Origin: Kyrpidia tusciae DSM 2912
Lineage (GTDB): Bacteria; Bacillota; Bacilli; Kyrpidiales; Kyrpidiaceae
Reading direction: 5' to 3'
Length of the DNA stretch: 64,000 nucleotides
Assembly (NCBI RefSeq): GCF_000092905.1
Contig: NC_014098.1
Coordinates: 2,046,001 to 2,110,000 of the forward strand
Shown here piece by piece: positions 52,726 through 61,500 of the stretch. Made by a program: the position numbers and the translations under genes. The notes under the pieces are model-generated. The model saw only the letters and a list, made by a program, of their open reading frames with translations. It made no database searches and was not told the DNA's origin. The first letter of the stretch is position 1. Each line of letters begins with the position of its first letter.

Positions 52726-53577
52726 ATGCAGGAACGACGAGAAGAAAACGGGAGAACCGACGAGCGGAGACAGTGGTTCGTCTCCGCCCTGCCCTTGCTG
52801 GGACAAGGGCTGACGGAGATTCTCCAGACCGCCCGGGAGTGGGAGTGGCCGGGGGTGGAGCTTGTTATGGACGGCGAGGTGTGGCAATACCCCGGCGGGG
52901 CGATTCAGCATATTCGTAAGAGCCTGCCCGGAGAGAACCTGCCCATCACCCTCCACGCGCCGGTGTTCGAGATCAATTTGGCAAACCCCCTTTATCCTGA
53001 ACAACGGCTCCTGGCCGAGCGCCAGTACGTGGGCGCCCTGGTCACGGCGGCGGAAGTCGGCGCCGGCCACGTGGTGATTCATCCCGGGTACGGCTCCCGC
53101 ACCTACGATCGGGAACTGGCCCAGTCCTTTGCCCGGGAGCACTTGGCCCGGCTGTGCAAAATGGCCGAGCGCCTCGGCGTGCTCATGGTGGTGGAGAACG
53201 CCGGGGTGGGGCCGGCCGCTTTGTTCAACCAGAACGAGTTCGCGGCGTTGATCGAAGAATTTTCTTCCCCCTATTGCGGAGCCATCGTCGACATCGGCCA
53301 CGCCTTCGCCAACGGGTGGGATCTCCCCGGGTTGTTCGCCGCCCTGGGGAACCGGGTCCGGGCGGTGCACATCCACGATAACGGCGGATCGGCGGACGAG
53401 CACCTGCCCCTGGGCCATGGGCGCCTGCCCTGGGCGGAGGTGGACCGGGCGATGCGAGCCTTGCCCGGTCCCGTTCATCAAGTGATCGAATATCGGGAGG
53501 ACACGGACCTTGAGGTGATCCGCTCCCACGTGGCTCAGCTCACGGGTAGGGAGCGGGAGAAGGCCGGGGGGATCTGA
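52726..53577 (+). CDS. Sugar phosphate isomerase/epimerase-like TIM-barrel protein
   Basis: This 283-residue protein is of the xylose isomerase-like (AP endonuclease 2) family. Typical strands and metal ligands are ITLHAPVFEINLAN (His), VVIHPGYGSRTYD (His), VVENAGVGPAALF (Glu), AIVDIGHAFANG (Asp, His), RAVHIHDNGG (His-x-His) and VIEYRED (Glu). Members isomerise sugars or cleave phosphate esters with divalent metals. It lies between the binding protein and permease genes, so it probably acts on the imported compound. GTG 52717 is an alternative start. Confidence 0.85.
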   Translation: MQERREENGRTDERRQWFVSALPLLGQGLTEILQTAREWEWPGVELVMDGEVWQYPGGAIQHIRKSLPGENLPITLHAPVFEINLANPLYPEQRLLAERQYVGALVTAAEVGAGHVVIHPGYGSRTYDRELAQSFAREHLARLCKMAERLGVLMVVENAGVGPAALFNQNEFAALIEEFSSPYCGAIVDIGHAFANGWDLPGLFAALGNRVRAVHIHDNGGSADEHLPLGHGRLPWAEVDRAMRALPGPVHQVIEYREDTDLEVIRSHVAQLTGREREKAGGI

Positions 53578-53578
53578 C

Positions 53579-54520
53579 ATGGAGCGGGTGTTGGCGGGTA
53601 CCTCCATCGCATCGGAGGCCGGAAAGGAGGCGGGAGGTCGCCGGCGCGGCCTCTCCCGCCTCGGGCCTTACGCCTATTTATTGCCGGTGCTGGCGATTCT
53701 CGGCGTATTCGTCTACTGGCCCCTGGTCCAAACGGCCATTCTCTCCTTATACGAATGGAATCGGGTCAGCCCGGTCAAAACCTACATCGGCGGCCGCAAC
53801 TACGCGGAACTTTTCGGAAGTCGGGATTTTCGCCTGGCCGCGTGGAACACCCTGCAGTACATGTTTTGGATTCTCCTCGGCAAAGGGGCCCTGCCCCTGA
53901 TTGCCGCCTGGGCCGTGGCGGAAATCACCGGGCCCTGGCACCGGATTTACCGGGGCGTGCTGTTCGTGCCGGCGGTGGTGTCGGCGGCGGTGGCCTCGCT
54001 GTTGTGGCTGTGGATCCTCAACCCCATCGGCGGAGTGTTGAACGGCCTCCTGCAGGTGTTTGGCATCCAGGGACCCATGTGGTTGTCGGATCCCCACTGG
54101 GTGGTGGTCGCCCTGTCGGCGGTGGGGGCCTGGAAAGGCTTTGGCCTGAGCTTCATCCTCTATTTGGCGGGGCTTGTAAATATCCCCCAGGAGTACGTGG
54201 AGGCAGCCCGGGTGGACGGCGCGGGGCGCTGGCAGATTTTCTGGCGGATCACCTGGCCCCTGCTCATGCCGACGACAGTCTTCGTGGCCCTGACCTCGGC
54301 CCTGGAGGCGGTGCAGGACGTGTTTGTTCCCATTCAAATGTTGACCCAGGGTGGGCCCAACCAAGCCAGCACCAACCTGGTGTACCTGATTTGGGAGCAG
54401 GGGTTCCAATTCTTCCGCACCGGGCTGGCCTCGGCCACCAGTGTGGTGGTGTTCGCCGTTTTCTTGGTGCTGGCGGTCTGGCAAATCCGGGTCATCGACA
54501 GGAGGATGAGGGAGGAATGA
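53579..54520 (+). CDS. CUT1-type ABC permease, first subunit (UgpA/MalF-like)
   Basis: This 313-residue membrane protein has about six helices. The EAA-type coupling loop is EYVEAARVDGAGRWQIFWRITWPLLMP, which contacts the ATPase. FIPIQMLTQGGPNQASTN-like text near the C-terminus is the family motif (DVFVPIQMLTQGGPN). The N-terminus (~35 residues) is cytoplasmic. Its stop overlaps the ATG of the second permease. Confidence 0.92.
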   Translation: MERVLAGTSIASEAGKEAGGRRRGLSRLGPYAYLLPVLAILGVFVYWPLVQTAILSLYEWNRVSPVKTYIGGRNYAELFGSRDFRLAAWNTLQYMFWILLGKGALPLIAAWAVAEITGPWHRIYRGVLFVPAVVSAAVASLLWLWILNPIGGVLNGLLQVFGIQGPMWLSDPHWVVVALSAVGAWKGFGLSFILYLAGLVNIPQEYVEAARVDGAGRWQIFWRITWPLLMPTTVFVALTSALEAVQDVFVPIQMLTQGGPNQASTNLVYLIWEQGFQFFRTGLASATSVVVFAVFLVLAVWQIRVIDRRMREE

Positions 54521-55326
54521 GCCGGGCGACCTGGTGGATGCACGGGCTGGCGGCGGTGTCCGCCTTGCTGCTGTTGTTCCCACTGCTGTGGATGATTTCG
54601 ACGTCCCTGAAGACGCCGGAACAAGTATTCGGGGGCGGGTGGCTCCCCCATCCGGCGACATGGATGAACTACGTGGAGGCCTTCGCCGGGGCGCCGCTCG
54701 GAATCTATTTCAAAAATACCCTGATTGTGGCGGTTCTGGTGACGGCGGGGCAGGTTGTCACGGCCATCCTGGCGGCGTATGTGTTCGGCCTGTTTCGGTT
54801 CCCGGGGAGAGATTTGCTGTTTTATCTGGTGATCGGGACGATGATGATCCCGATCCAGGTGACCCTGCTTCCGAATTATTTGTTGATCTCGTCCTTGGGC
54901 TGGCTCAATACGTACATCGGGGCAGCGGCCCCCCAGTTGGCCAACGCTTTCGGGGTGTTTTTCCTGCGCCAGCACCTGCTCGGTTTTCCCCGGGAACTGC
55001 TCGAAGCCGCCCGGGTGGACGGTGCGGGCACCTGGCGGACGCTGTGGCAGGTGGTGGTGCCCATCATCCGATCGCCCATTGTGGCGCTGGTGATCCTGGT
55101 GTTTGTGAATACGTGGAACGAATACCTCTGGCCGCTGGTGGTTTTGACCGACCCGCCCATGAAAACCCTGACCGTCGGCCTTCAAGGGTTCGTGAGCATG
55201 GAAGGCGGCAACAATTGGGGGCCGCTCATGGCGGCTGCGACACTGACCACGTTGCCCGCCCTGCTCCTGTATCTGGTGGCCCAGCGCCAGATCATCTCCA
55301 GTTTTATGCAGTCGGGGTTAAAATAG
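54517..55326 (+). CDS. CUT1-type ABC permease, second subunit (UgpE/MalG-like)
   Basis: This 269-residue permease has six helices and the EAA loop PRELLEAARVDGAGTWRTLWQVVVPIIRSPI. FVNTWNEYLWPLVVLTDPPMKTLTVGLQGF is the MalG-type C-terminal motif. It pairs with the upstream permease. No ATP-binding subunit gene follows, so a shared ATPase of the MsmX/UgpC kind from elsewhere must energise this importer. Confidence 0.93.
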   Translation: MSRATWWMHGLAAVSALLLLFPLLWMISTSLKTPEQVFGGGWLPHPATWMNYVEAFAGAPLGIYFKNTLIVAVLVTAGQVVTAILAAYVFGLFRFPGRDLLFYLVIGTMMIPIQVTLLPNYLLISSLGWLNTYIGAAAPQLANAFGVFFLRQHLLGFPRELLEAARVDGAGTWRTLWQVVVPIIRSPIVALVILVFVNTWNEYLWPLVVLTDPPMKTLTVGLQGFVSMEGGNNWGPLMAAATLTTLPALLLYLVAQRQIISSFMQSGLK

Positions 55327-55359
55327 TCTCGCCCGGGGGCATCCCCGTGGTCACCCCTT

Positions 55360-55399
55360 CGCCATCCCGGACGGGACTCACATCCGTCCGGGGATGGCG
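55360..55399 (+). terminator. Hairpin after the ABC importer operon
   Basis: CGCCATCCCGGACGG pairs with CCGTCCGGGGATGGCG. There is no T-run after it, so it may be a Rho-type stabiliser or transcription stop shared with the convergent genes rather than a classical intrinsic terminator. Confidence 0.45.
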
Positions 55400-55533
55400 G
55401 CCCCGGCCGAACCCAAAATTGAACGGTGTTATGGGCAAACGCTCAAGGTGAGTTTGTCCAGGCCGATTTGGTCCGCCAGTTCTCCTGCGGTGCCGGGCAT
55501 CACTATATACCCGTAGGGAAGTGAGCAGGCTCG

Positions 55534-55986
55534 TCATTCCCGTTGACCTTGTGCTTCTTTAACTCTTTTCACAATTTCCGGCGGTTTAAACCATTCGATG
55601 TCGAGGCGCCGGAAATCCCGATCCCACGTGATGATTCGAGGGGTTGTACTGAATTTTGCCTTACGCGCCACGTATGCATCGATAAAATCTACATTATGCT
55701 GTTCATAATCATCTAACGCACGCTCTACAACTTCTTTTTCGTCAAACTCAATTACATTACTCGTCAAGTACCGGCGCAATGCTTTGGCGATTTCCCCAGG
55801 TTTATATTCGTAGACCGATTCCAAGACCCAAACACATTCTGCAACAACCATAGACGAAGCCCTTAATTTGATCTCGCCAAGATCAACTAACGAAACCAGC
55901 TCCAATGTTTCTTTGGTCATTCCTTCTGGATCTTCCGTTATAAGGCGTAATAACAAATTTGTATCAATCCAAAAACACTCGGCCAA
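55534..55986 (-). CDS. PIN-domain toxin, VapC-like
   Basis: This 150-residue protein has PIN-domain acidic residues in FWIDTNLLLRLIT (Asp), VVAECVWVLE (Glu), VDFIDAYVARKAK (Asp) and IITWDRDFRRLD (Asp). It is a Mg2+-dependent ribonuclease fold that cleaves RNA when released from its antitoxin. It starts at TTG 55986, eight bases after GGGAGG and immediately after the antitoxin stop, so the pair is co-translated. Confidence 0.9.
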   Translation of the reverse strand: MAECFWIDTNLLLRLITEDPEGMTKETLELVSLVDLGEIKLRASSMVVAECVWVLESVYEYKPGEIAKALRRYLTSNVIEFDEKEVVERALDDYEQHNVDFIDAYVARKAKFSTTPRIITWDRDFRRLDIEWFKPPEIVKRVKEAQGQRE

Positions 55987-56304
55987 TTATTCATCCTCCC
56001 TTAACGCATGCTTGCGGACAGCCATGATCCTTCGGGCCTTTTTGCGAATAACCTCAAAATCCCCATCAACGCGTTTCTTGGCAGGAAGTATTCCAATCAA
56101 ATCTGATAGTTTTTCCCGCTTTTTTGCTCTCATTACAATCTCCCCAAAATCATTCAAAGAGAAAATCACCTGATCCCCAGGCTCAATGTTTAACAGTCGT
56201 CGAACTTCTACCGGAATAACGACTTGCCCCTTGCTGGAAATTGTCCTAGTAGCCAACACTTTTTTCTCCCTCTCCTTCTGTATAGATTTATTTTCCTCTT
56301 TCAT
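55987..56304 (-). CDS. AbrB/MazE-type antitoxin, VapB-like
   Basis: This 105-residue protein has a swapped-hairpin AbrB DNA-binding domain (TRTISSKGQVVIPVEVRRLLNIEPGDQVIFSL) with a basic N-terminal extension. Its C-terminal half (KREKLSDLIGILPAKKR...) would wrap the toxin. AbrB-type antitoxins repress their own operon. The 8-bp inverted repeat at 56344-56364 is a likely operator. Confidence 0.9.
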   Translation of the reverse strand: MKEENKSIQKEREKKVLATRTISSKGQVVIPVEVRRLLNIEPGDQVIFSLNDFGEIVMRAKKREKLSDLIGILPAKKRVDGDFEVIRKKARRIMAVRKHALREDE

Positions 56305-56343
56305 TTTACATCTTACCTCCCCTCATTGTAAATCATAACTCTC

Positions 56344-56364
56344 ATATCTTACCGTATAAGATAT
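56344..56364. promoter_or_regulatory. Perfect inverted repeat upstream of the antitoxin (candidate operator)
   Basis: ATATCTTA-CCGTA-TAAGATAT is an 8-bp perfect inverted repeat 40 bases upstream of the antitoxin start, in AT-rich promoter DNA. Autorepression by the AbrB-type antitoxin is the usual role. Confidence 0.5.
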
Positions 56365-56564
56365 TCTTACCCATACACAATTATTCCATACGCTCATTCA
56401 TCGGTACCGGATCAAGTGGTGGTTTAATGACAGTACCCTTGATTTAACGCGGTGAACGTCGCGTGCAACGCCTGCCACCGTCTCAATTCACGCACAATGG
56501 CCTCTCCGGTGTACGAGCGCTGGTCAAGTTCCGCCTGTTCCCGATCGCGTTTTTTCTCGTCTAA

Positions 56565-58082
56565 GAAGAACAGGCGGCGCTGTCCGATCTGCACCGGCGC
56601 CGACAGGATCTCGAACAGCGGCGGGACACCCTGCGGGGGCTGCTGGAGGAAATGGGCCTTTTGGATCTGCACGATCAAATCGCCCGGCTGCGGGAAGAGC
56701 GAACGCGCTGGCGGGAAACGGAACGGGCTCTCCAAGAGGAGCTGCGCGAAAGCAGCGAGCGCCGGGGCGCGCTCAAAGCCGAGTGGGAACATCGGAAAGA
56801 GGCGTTGACACAGGCTCAAAGCGCCGTTCGGGAGGCGGCGATGCGGCTCTCCCGGGAATGGGCTCTGCGCCTGGTGGATCTGGAAAGAGAAATCGACGCT
56901 TCCGTGCCGGTGCCCCTCGGTTCGCAGATCCCGGCCAAGGCTCCCGAAGGCCCGCATGACCATGCGGGAACTCCCGAGGATTCCGGGGAACCGGAGGACC
57001 TCACGCCGTGGATCTCCCTCGGACAGGCCCTGGTCAAACGGTACAAGCCTCGATTCGCCGGCTGGCGCATGGACAATTTGACCATGAAGCTTCTGGACGT
57101 ATTTTCCAAAGAGAAAAATGACCTCTTGGAATATGTGCTGGATTGTCACCTGGACGAGGAGCTGGGCCGATACTTTATTGAGTCTGTTCAGGACCGCGCC
57201 CAGCGGCGAACCCCGCGGGCCCTGTGCGAGAAACTGGCGTCGGATCTGGAGCAGCAGCGGCTTTTGATTCAGGAAAAGGAGCGGGAGCTGTATGAACAGG
57301 TCTTGATCCACAGTGTCGGCCGCGCCATTCGGGATAAAATCAACCGCGCCCAAGCGTGGGTGGCGGAGATGAACCGGTTCATGGCCGCCCGCAGGACGTC
57401 CAGCGGCCTGGTGTTGTCCTTGGAATGGCGGCCGCGGCGGGCGGAGACCGAGCAGGAACTGGATGCTGCAGAACTGGTGCAACTGTTGCGCAAGGCGCCG
57501 GAAACGTTGCGGGACCACGAGCTGGAACGGATGGTGGCCCATTTTCGTTCCCGCATTCACTGGGCGAAAGAAGAAGCCGAGCAAGGGGCGAACCTGCGGC
57601 GGATGATGGGGCAGTTGCTCGACTACCGGACGTGGTTCACGTTCACGCTCTATTTTCGCAAAGGAGACACGCCCCGCCGGGAACTCACCGACTCCCAGTT
57701 CAACGTGATGAGCGGGGGCGAGAAAGCCATGTCCATGTACATCCCGCTGCTGGCCGCCGCCGACTCCCGGTACAAAGACTTGAGGCCCGACGCCCCGCGG
57801 ATCATCTCTCTGGACGAAGCGTTCGCCGGAGTGGACAATGAGAATCTGCGCGATATGTTCCAACTGCTCACCGAGATGGATTTTGATTATATGATGACGA
57901 GCCAAGTTCTGTGGGGCTGTTAGGATACGGTGCCGTCCCTGGCGATTTACGAAATCGTGCGGCCGGGCAACGCCCGCCATGTGACCACCATCGCCTATCG
58001 GTGGAACGGGCGCCGCCGGGAGGCCGTGGACGACGAGGGGGCGCTGGAAGCGGCTGTCGCCGCGGACGGGTGGGGCTCGTGA
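56565..58082 (+). pseudogene. 3' remnant of a Wadjet jetC-like (TIGR02680, SMC-like ATPase) gene with an in-frame nonsense codon
   Basis: The frame opens after a stop at 56562 and encodes the distal coiled coil and C-terminal ATPase lobe. LKAEWEHRKEALTQAQSAVREA is coiled coil, FNVMSGGEKAMSMYIPLLAAADSRY is the ABC signature, and RIISLDEAFAGVDNENLRDMF holds Walker B and D-loop. The N-terminal ~800 residues with Walker A are missing. TAG at 57921-57923 interrupts the conserved SQVLWGC/YDTVPSLAIYE joint; the same frame continues to TGA at 58080-58082. A single base change would restore it. The distal end overlaps jetD as TGATG. Confidence 0.82.
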
Positions 58083-59461
58083 TGGGCGATGCGCACCCCG
58101 AAGATCCGCAACAATTGGCCGAGATGCGTGAGCAGTTGCGGAACTATCTCGTTCAGCCGGGGCTTGCCCGCCTGTGGCCCGCCGCCTGGGACAAATTCGA
58201 ACGGTTGGGCCGGGTGGCGGGACGGATTCGCCTGACCGGTCTCGCTTCCGATGAACGGGAGGCGATCGGGGCGCTGCTGGCGGCAAACCTGTACGGCCGG
58301 GAAGAGGTGTCCCTCCGGCTGGCCGATCTCGATCGCGCTTTGCGAGAAACCCGGTTCGGCGTCGATCTGGTCGCCTGTCTGCGGCTTTTGTACGGCGACC
58401 TGCACCTTCGCCCGGCGGAGCGGGCGGCGGACCGCGAGGCGTGGATCCGGTTTTGTGATTGGGTGCGCCGGACCGCCGTCCGACCATGGCTCGAGGGATG
58501 GGTGGACCGGTTGTGCCGGGGCCGGGGACCGGGCTACCGGACCTTTTTGGAATGTTACAAGACGTTTCGCGCCGCGGGGCGGTGCCCGGAATGGGAGTGG
58601 GACGTTCGGGCGTTGTCGCGGGTGCCCCTCGGCAGTCCGGTGAGACTGCCGGTTCTCGCCGCGGAAACCGTCGGCGACCCCCATGGCCTGGATCGGGATC
58701 GCCTGGCCGGGAGAGTGTTTTACTGGGGACTCGTCGCCTGGGCCGAAGACCCGCAGGAAGAAGAACTCGAGTCCGAAGGAGAGCCGGATATCATCGCTCC
58801 CACGGAACGGACGCGCCGCTTGTACGATCGGGCGGGCGTCCGGCTGGACGACATCAGTTCTGTGGTGTGGGTGGCCGGCTGGCCGGGCCTCTCCGACCTT
58901 CCGGCCGCTCTGCCCCTTTTCACCCTGGAACAGGTGAGAAACATACCGCCGGTTTCGGAGGCCCATGTGGTCGAAAACCCTGCCGTCTTCGCCTCGTTGT
59001 ATGAGCGCATTCGGGTGGACGACCGCGTCCCTGCACGGCCCCTGGTTTGTCCCAGCGGCCAACCCTCCGCCGGGGCGTTGAAACTGCTCGACGCAGTGGT
59101 GGACAAAGGGCAAATTTGGTACAGCGGCGACTTCGATCCCCAAGGGCTTCAGATGGCCCTGGCTCTAAAGGAGCGGTACGGATCCCGATTTCGGCCCTGG
59201 CGGTTGGACCGGGAAACCTACTTGTCGGTGGACCATCCGGGGCTGCCGGACATCACCCCGGATGAAGATGCGACTCTGGGGCGTCTCACCATCCCGTGGG
59301 ATCCGGAATTGATCCCGACCATGAGAACACGTCGGCGAAAAGTGTTTCAGGAGCAGCTCCTCGAACGTTTGGCCGCGGACCTCGAGTGCCACTCGCCCGG
59401 GCCGGCGGCGAACCGCCCCACGCCGCCGCAAGCGGGCTTTCACCCGATCTCCGGAGAATAG
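58082..59461 (+). CDS. Wadjet JetD-like protein (TIGR02679, Toprim/DUF2399 type)
   Basis: This 459-residue protein appears complete. The C-terminal third has the DUF2399/Toprim blocks: HVVENPAVFASLYERI, LVCPSGQPSAGALKLLD and WYSGDFDPQGLQMALAL (acidic DFD). The N-terminal two-thirds (RLTGLASDEREAIGALLAANLYG...) is the TIGR02679-specific part. In Wadjet systems JetD is the nuclease that cuts plasmid DNA gripped by the JetABC SMC complex. JetA and JetB are absent here and jetC is broken, so it is probably orphaned. Its ATG overlaps the jetC remnant stop (TGATG). Confidence 0.85.
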   Translation: MGDAHPEDPQQLAEMREQLRNYLVQPGLARLWPAAWDKFERLGRVAGRIRLTGLASDEREAIGALLAANLYGREEVSLRLADLDRALRETRFGVDLVACLRLLYGDLHLRPAERAADREAWIRFCDWVRRTAVRPWLEGWVDRLCRGRGPGYRTFLECYKTFRAAGRCPEWEWDVRALSRVPLGSPVRLPVLAAETVGDPHGLDRDRLAGRVFYWGLVAWAEDPQEEELESEGEPDIIAPTERTRRLYDRAGVRLDDISSVVWVAGWPGLSDLPAALPLFTLEQVRNIPPVSEAHVVENPAVFASLYERIRVDDRVPARPLVCPSGQPSAGALKLLDAVVDKGQIWYSGDFDPQGLQMALALKERYGSRFRPWRLDRETYLSVDHPGLPDITPDEDATLGRLTIPWDPELIPTMRTRRRKVFQEQLLERLAADLECHSPGPAANRPTPPQAGFHPISGE

Positions 59462-59539
59462 ATCGGCCCTCGGCGCCCCGGGGCCGCCGTGGTACCCGAG
59501 GCCGCCCGTGGTTCTCGCCGACCGGGCGGTATCCTCCAG

Positions 59540-59712
59540 ACCCTCGATGATGGATGCAATTCCCTCGGCGACTTCGAAGGCATCCAGCGGCTCAGGGAAC
59601 GCCCGGAACCCGTCGCCCGTATAGACACGGCCGCGAATTTCGAGTAGAGGTCCTCCTCGTCGATTGGGAAAGGGAAGATCAGACCGCCGAGCTGCTAGCG
59701 GAGCAGCTCGGC
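59540..59712 (-). pseudogene. Decayed copy of the small repeated protein family
   Basis: AELLR-stop-QLGGLIFPFPIDEEDLYSKFA is followed, after a frameshift, by VYTGDGFRAFPEPLDAFEVAEGIASIIEGL. The blocks match those of the copies at 14345 and 63416-63649. At least one stop and one frameshift show that it is not functional. Confidence 0.8.
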
Positions 59713-59731
59713 TTGGGGTGATGAACAGAAG

Positions 59732-59986
59732 ATGATCAAATGCCACCTCTCCAAACTCATCGGCAAACACAAGCATTCACTTGCCGATGTCCACCGCTTG
59801 ACTGGGCTTAGTCGAGCAACGTTACATCGCCTGTATCACGAAACCAACGACGCCATTCGGTATGAAACCATCAAGAAGCTTTGCTCACTTTATCGGTGCC
59901 AAGTTGTAGACTTGATCAAATGGATTCCAGACAACAAGGTAAATGATGAAAATGGACAAACCGATTCGGTGCCGGGTATGCCGTAA
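59732..59986 (+). CDS. Small XRE-type DNA-binding protein
   Basis: This 84-residue protein is essentially one Cro/C1-type helix-turn-helix: GKHKHSLADVHRLTGLSRATLHRLYHETNDAIRYETIKKLCSLYRCQVVDLIKW. It resembles YozG-type minimal regulators. The ribosome binding site is weak. It directly precedes a decayed zinc-ribbon/HEPN frame, so it may have been the antitoxin or regulator of that unit. Confidence 0.85.
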   Translation: MIKCHLSKLIGKHKHSLADVHRLTGLSRATLHRLYHETNDAIRYETIKKLCSLYRCQVVDLIKWIPDNKVNDENGQTDSVPGMP

Positions 59987-60364
59987 GCCTTTGCGTTCAA
60001 AAAAAGCATTGACCGTGGTGTAGGTCCTACGTGCGCCAAGCAGATTCCGTACAAGGACATCTCTCAAATTTCCCGAAAAGACGTTCGATATTGGATCCAG
60101 GAAGCGTATGAAGACATTCCCACCGCATATTTCCTAAAACGCGCCGGAAAGCGAAAACTAGAATCCGCTTTCTTTGCCCACTTGACCGTTGAAAAGGCAT
60201 TAAAGTCTCTCGTCGCGCAGAACACCCATAAAGTGCCGCCAAAGATCCACAATCTCGTGGGATTGGCTAAACGTGCACGACTACATACGACTCAAGATCA
60301 GCGAGAATTTCTAGTACATGATGTATATAGTGTACGCATGGTAATTGGGAAACATACGGGGTAG
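59946..60364 (+). pseudogene. Zinc-ribbon plus HEPN-like frame broken at an A7 run
   Basis: ATG 59946 opens MKMDKPIRCRVCRKPLRSKK (CxxC zinc-ribbon half). At seven A residues (59999-60005) a -1 shift continues as SIDRGVGPTCAKQIPYKDIS, which completes a DUF6011-like motif (CxxC ... RGVGPxCA). It then runs into YWIQEAYEDIPTAYFLKRAG, ESAFFAHLTVEKALKSLVAQ and PPKIHNLVGLAKRARL, the pattern of a HEPN RNase domain. Without the shift the first frame stops after 25 codons, and the second has no start codon. It is either a frameshift mutant or a slippage-expressed protein. Confidence 0.62.
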
Positions 60365-60427
60365 GTCGGGAACTGTCTCATTATACGGAGGTGGGCAGGA
60401 GAAAAAAAGAGGAGGGTTGTCCCTTCG

Positions 60428-60598
60428 TCACACCCCCGCCAAAGCCACCGACAGCTCACTCCCGGCTTCCCTCGGAACCAACTCCAGTCGTAAATCGAGC
60501 GCATCCGCAATGCGAATCAGGGTGTCCAGGCGCGGCACCGCGTTCCCAGTCTCCAGCCTGGCGATCGCCGATTGTTTCACCCCTCCAACCGGGAGACA
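60428..60598 (-). pseudogene. C-terminal half of a HigA-type helix-turn-helix antitoxin
   Basis: VKQSAIARLETGNAVPRLDTLIRIADALDLRLELVP is the recognition-helix part of an XRE/HigA protein. The N-terminal helices are replaced by unrelated sequence leading into the dps gene. No HigB toxin is nearby. Confidence 0.75.
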
Positions 60599-60659
60599 CT
60601 GGGTTGGGCTGTACAACAGGCAGCGGAAACCCCTGTCCTGGCTCCGCGCTGCATCGGCA

Positions 60660-61139
60660 TCAAGCAAGGTGCGACTCGATGAACCACAGATCTTTATCCA
60701 ACTGACGCGATACTTCCGTAAATAGGTCCGAAGTGTCCGGATCGGTCTCCGCAGATGCCGAAATCGCCTCACGAACGCTGTTGGCCACCACCGCCCATCG
60801 TTCCGCAAGCAGGCGGATCACCTCCGCATCCCTGCGCTGCTCCACGGGCCATGCCGGGAGCGTGGTGCGCTTCGACACCTCTTGTACCGGTACACCGGCT
60901 GTTCCGCCCAGCGTCACCGCCCTTTCCGCCACCATATCGGTGATTTCCATCAAGCGTCCTCCAAGTTCATCAAACAGTTCGTGGTAGGCAATGAAATGCG
61001 GACCGCGAACATTCCAATGTGCCAGCTTCGTCTGAATGCTAAGATCTGTAAGCAGCACGACATGACGGTTCAGCAGTTCCACCATGTCCCGACGCACGTT
61101 TTCAGGCAGGCTGATCTTCGTGGACTGTAATTTCGTCAT
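60660..61139 (-). CDS. dps: Dps-family ferritin-like protein
   Basis: This 159-residue four-helix protein has the Dps ferroxidase site in LAHWNVRGPHFIAYHELFDELGGRLMEITDMVAERAVTLGG (His, Asp, Glu ligands shared between subunits). It stores iron and consumes peroxide and may bind DNA; the N-terminal tail is short and only weakly basic. The ATG at 61139 follows GGAGGTGCC. It sits directly after a nickel-permease fragment. Confidence 0.94.
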   Translation of the reverse strand: MTKLQSTKISLPENVRRDMVELLNRHVVLLTDLSIQTKLAHWNVRGPHFIAYHELFDELGGRLMEITDMVAERAVTLGGTAGVPVQEVSKRTTLPAWPVEQRRDAEVIRLLAERWAVVANSVREAISASAETDPDTSDLFTEVSRQLDKDLWFIESHLA

Positions 61140-61167
61140 TGTGGGCACCTCCATATTCAATCAAGAC

Positions 61168-61308
61168 ACCTCCAACATCCTTGAAGGCGGGATGCTTCTC
61201 CTGCAGCCAGTTGGCTGCAAATGCCGTGGCCAGCGCTACTGCGAAGACAACCGTTGAGTGGCCCAGGAAAAAATATAATCCGACGCCGGAAGGGCTTTGT
61301 CTCTGCTG
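61168..61308 (-). pseudogene. Internal fragment of a NiCoT nickel/cobalt permease
   Basis: SPSGVGLYFFLGHSTVVFAVALATAFAANWLQEKHPAFKDVGG matches the GHSTVV helix region of HoxN/NixA transporters. Only ~47 of ~340 residues remain; both sides are unrelated. The fragment ends just before dps. It is a dead remnant of a nickel importer, which is relevant because the hydrogenase needs nickel. Confidence 0.78.
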
Positions 61309-61500
61309 CACCAGTTTCCTTGCGAAAAAATTCAGGGATTCATTTTGTTGCCTCAAAAACATATTTTTACAATTTTCCGGAACAAATCGGCGAGTAAAGA
61401 AGTCTAAAGATATAGACCGGACTTTAGGGGGTGAGGACATGCCGACACTCAAACAAAAATCACCCGGTTAATAGGAACATCTTGCCTGACTGGAAACCTA

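Noticed and set aside
56424-58487. A 687-codon open frame on the minus strand
   Set aside because: It is antisense to the jetC remnant, which has clear SMC signature motifs. The product is Pro/Arg-rich and low-complexity, as is usual for shadow frames in GC-rich DNA. Only its last ~45 codons (56424-56560) lie outside jetC and could be the tail of another lost gene; I could not identify it.
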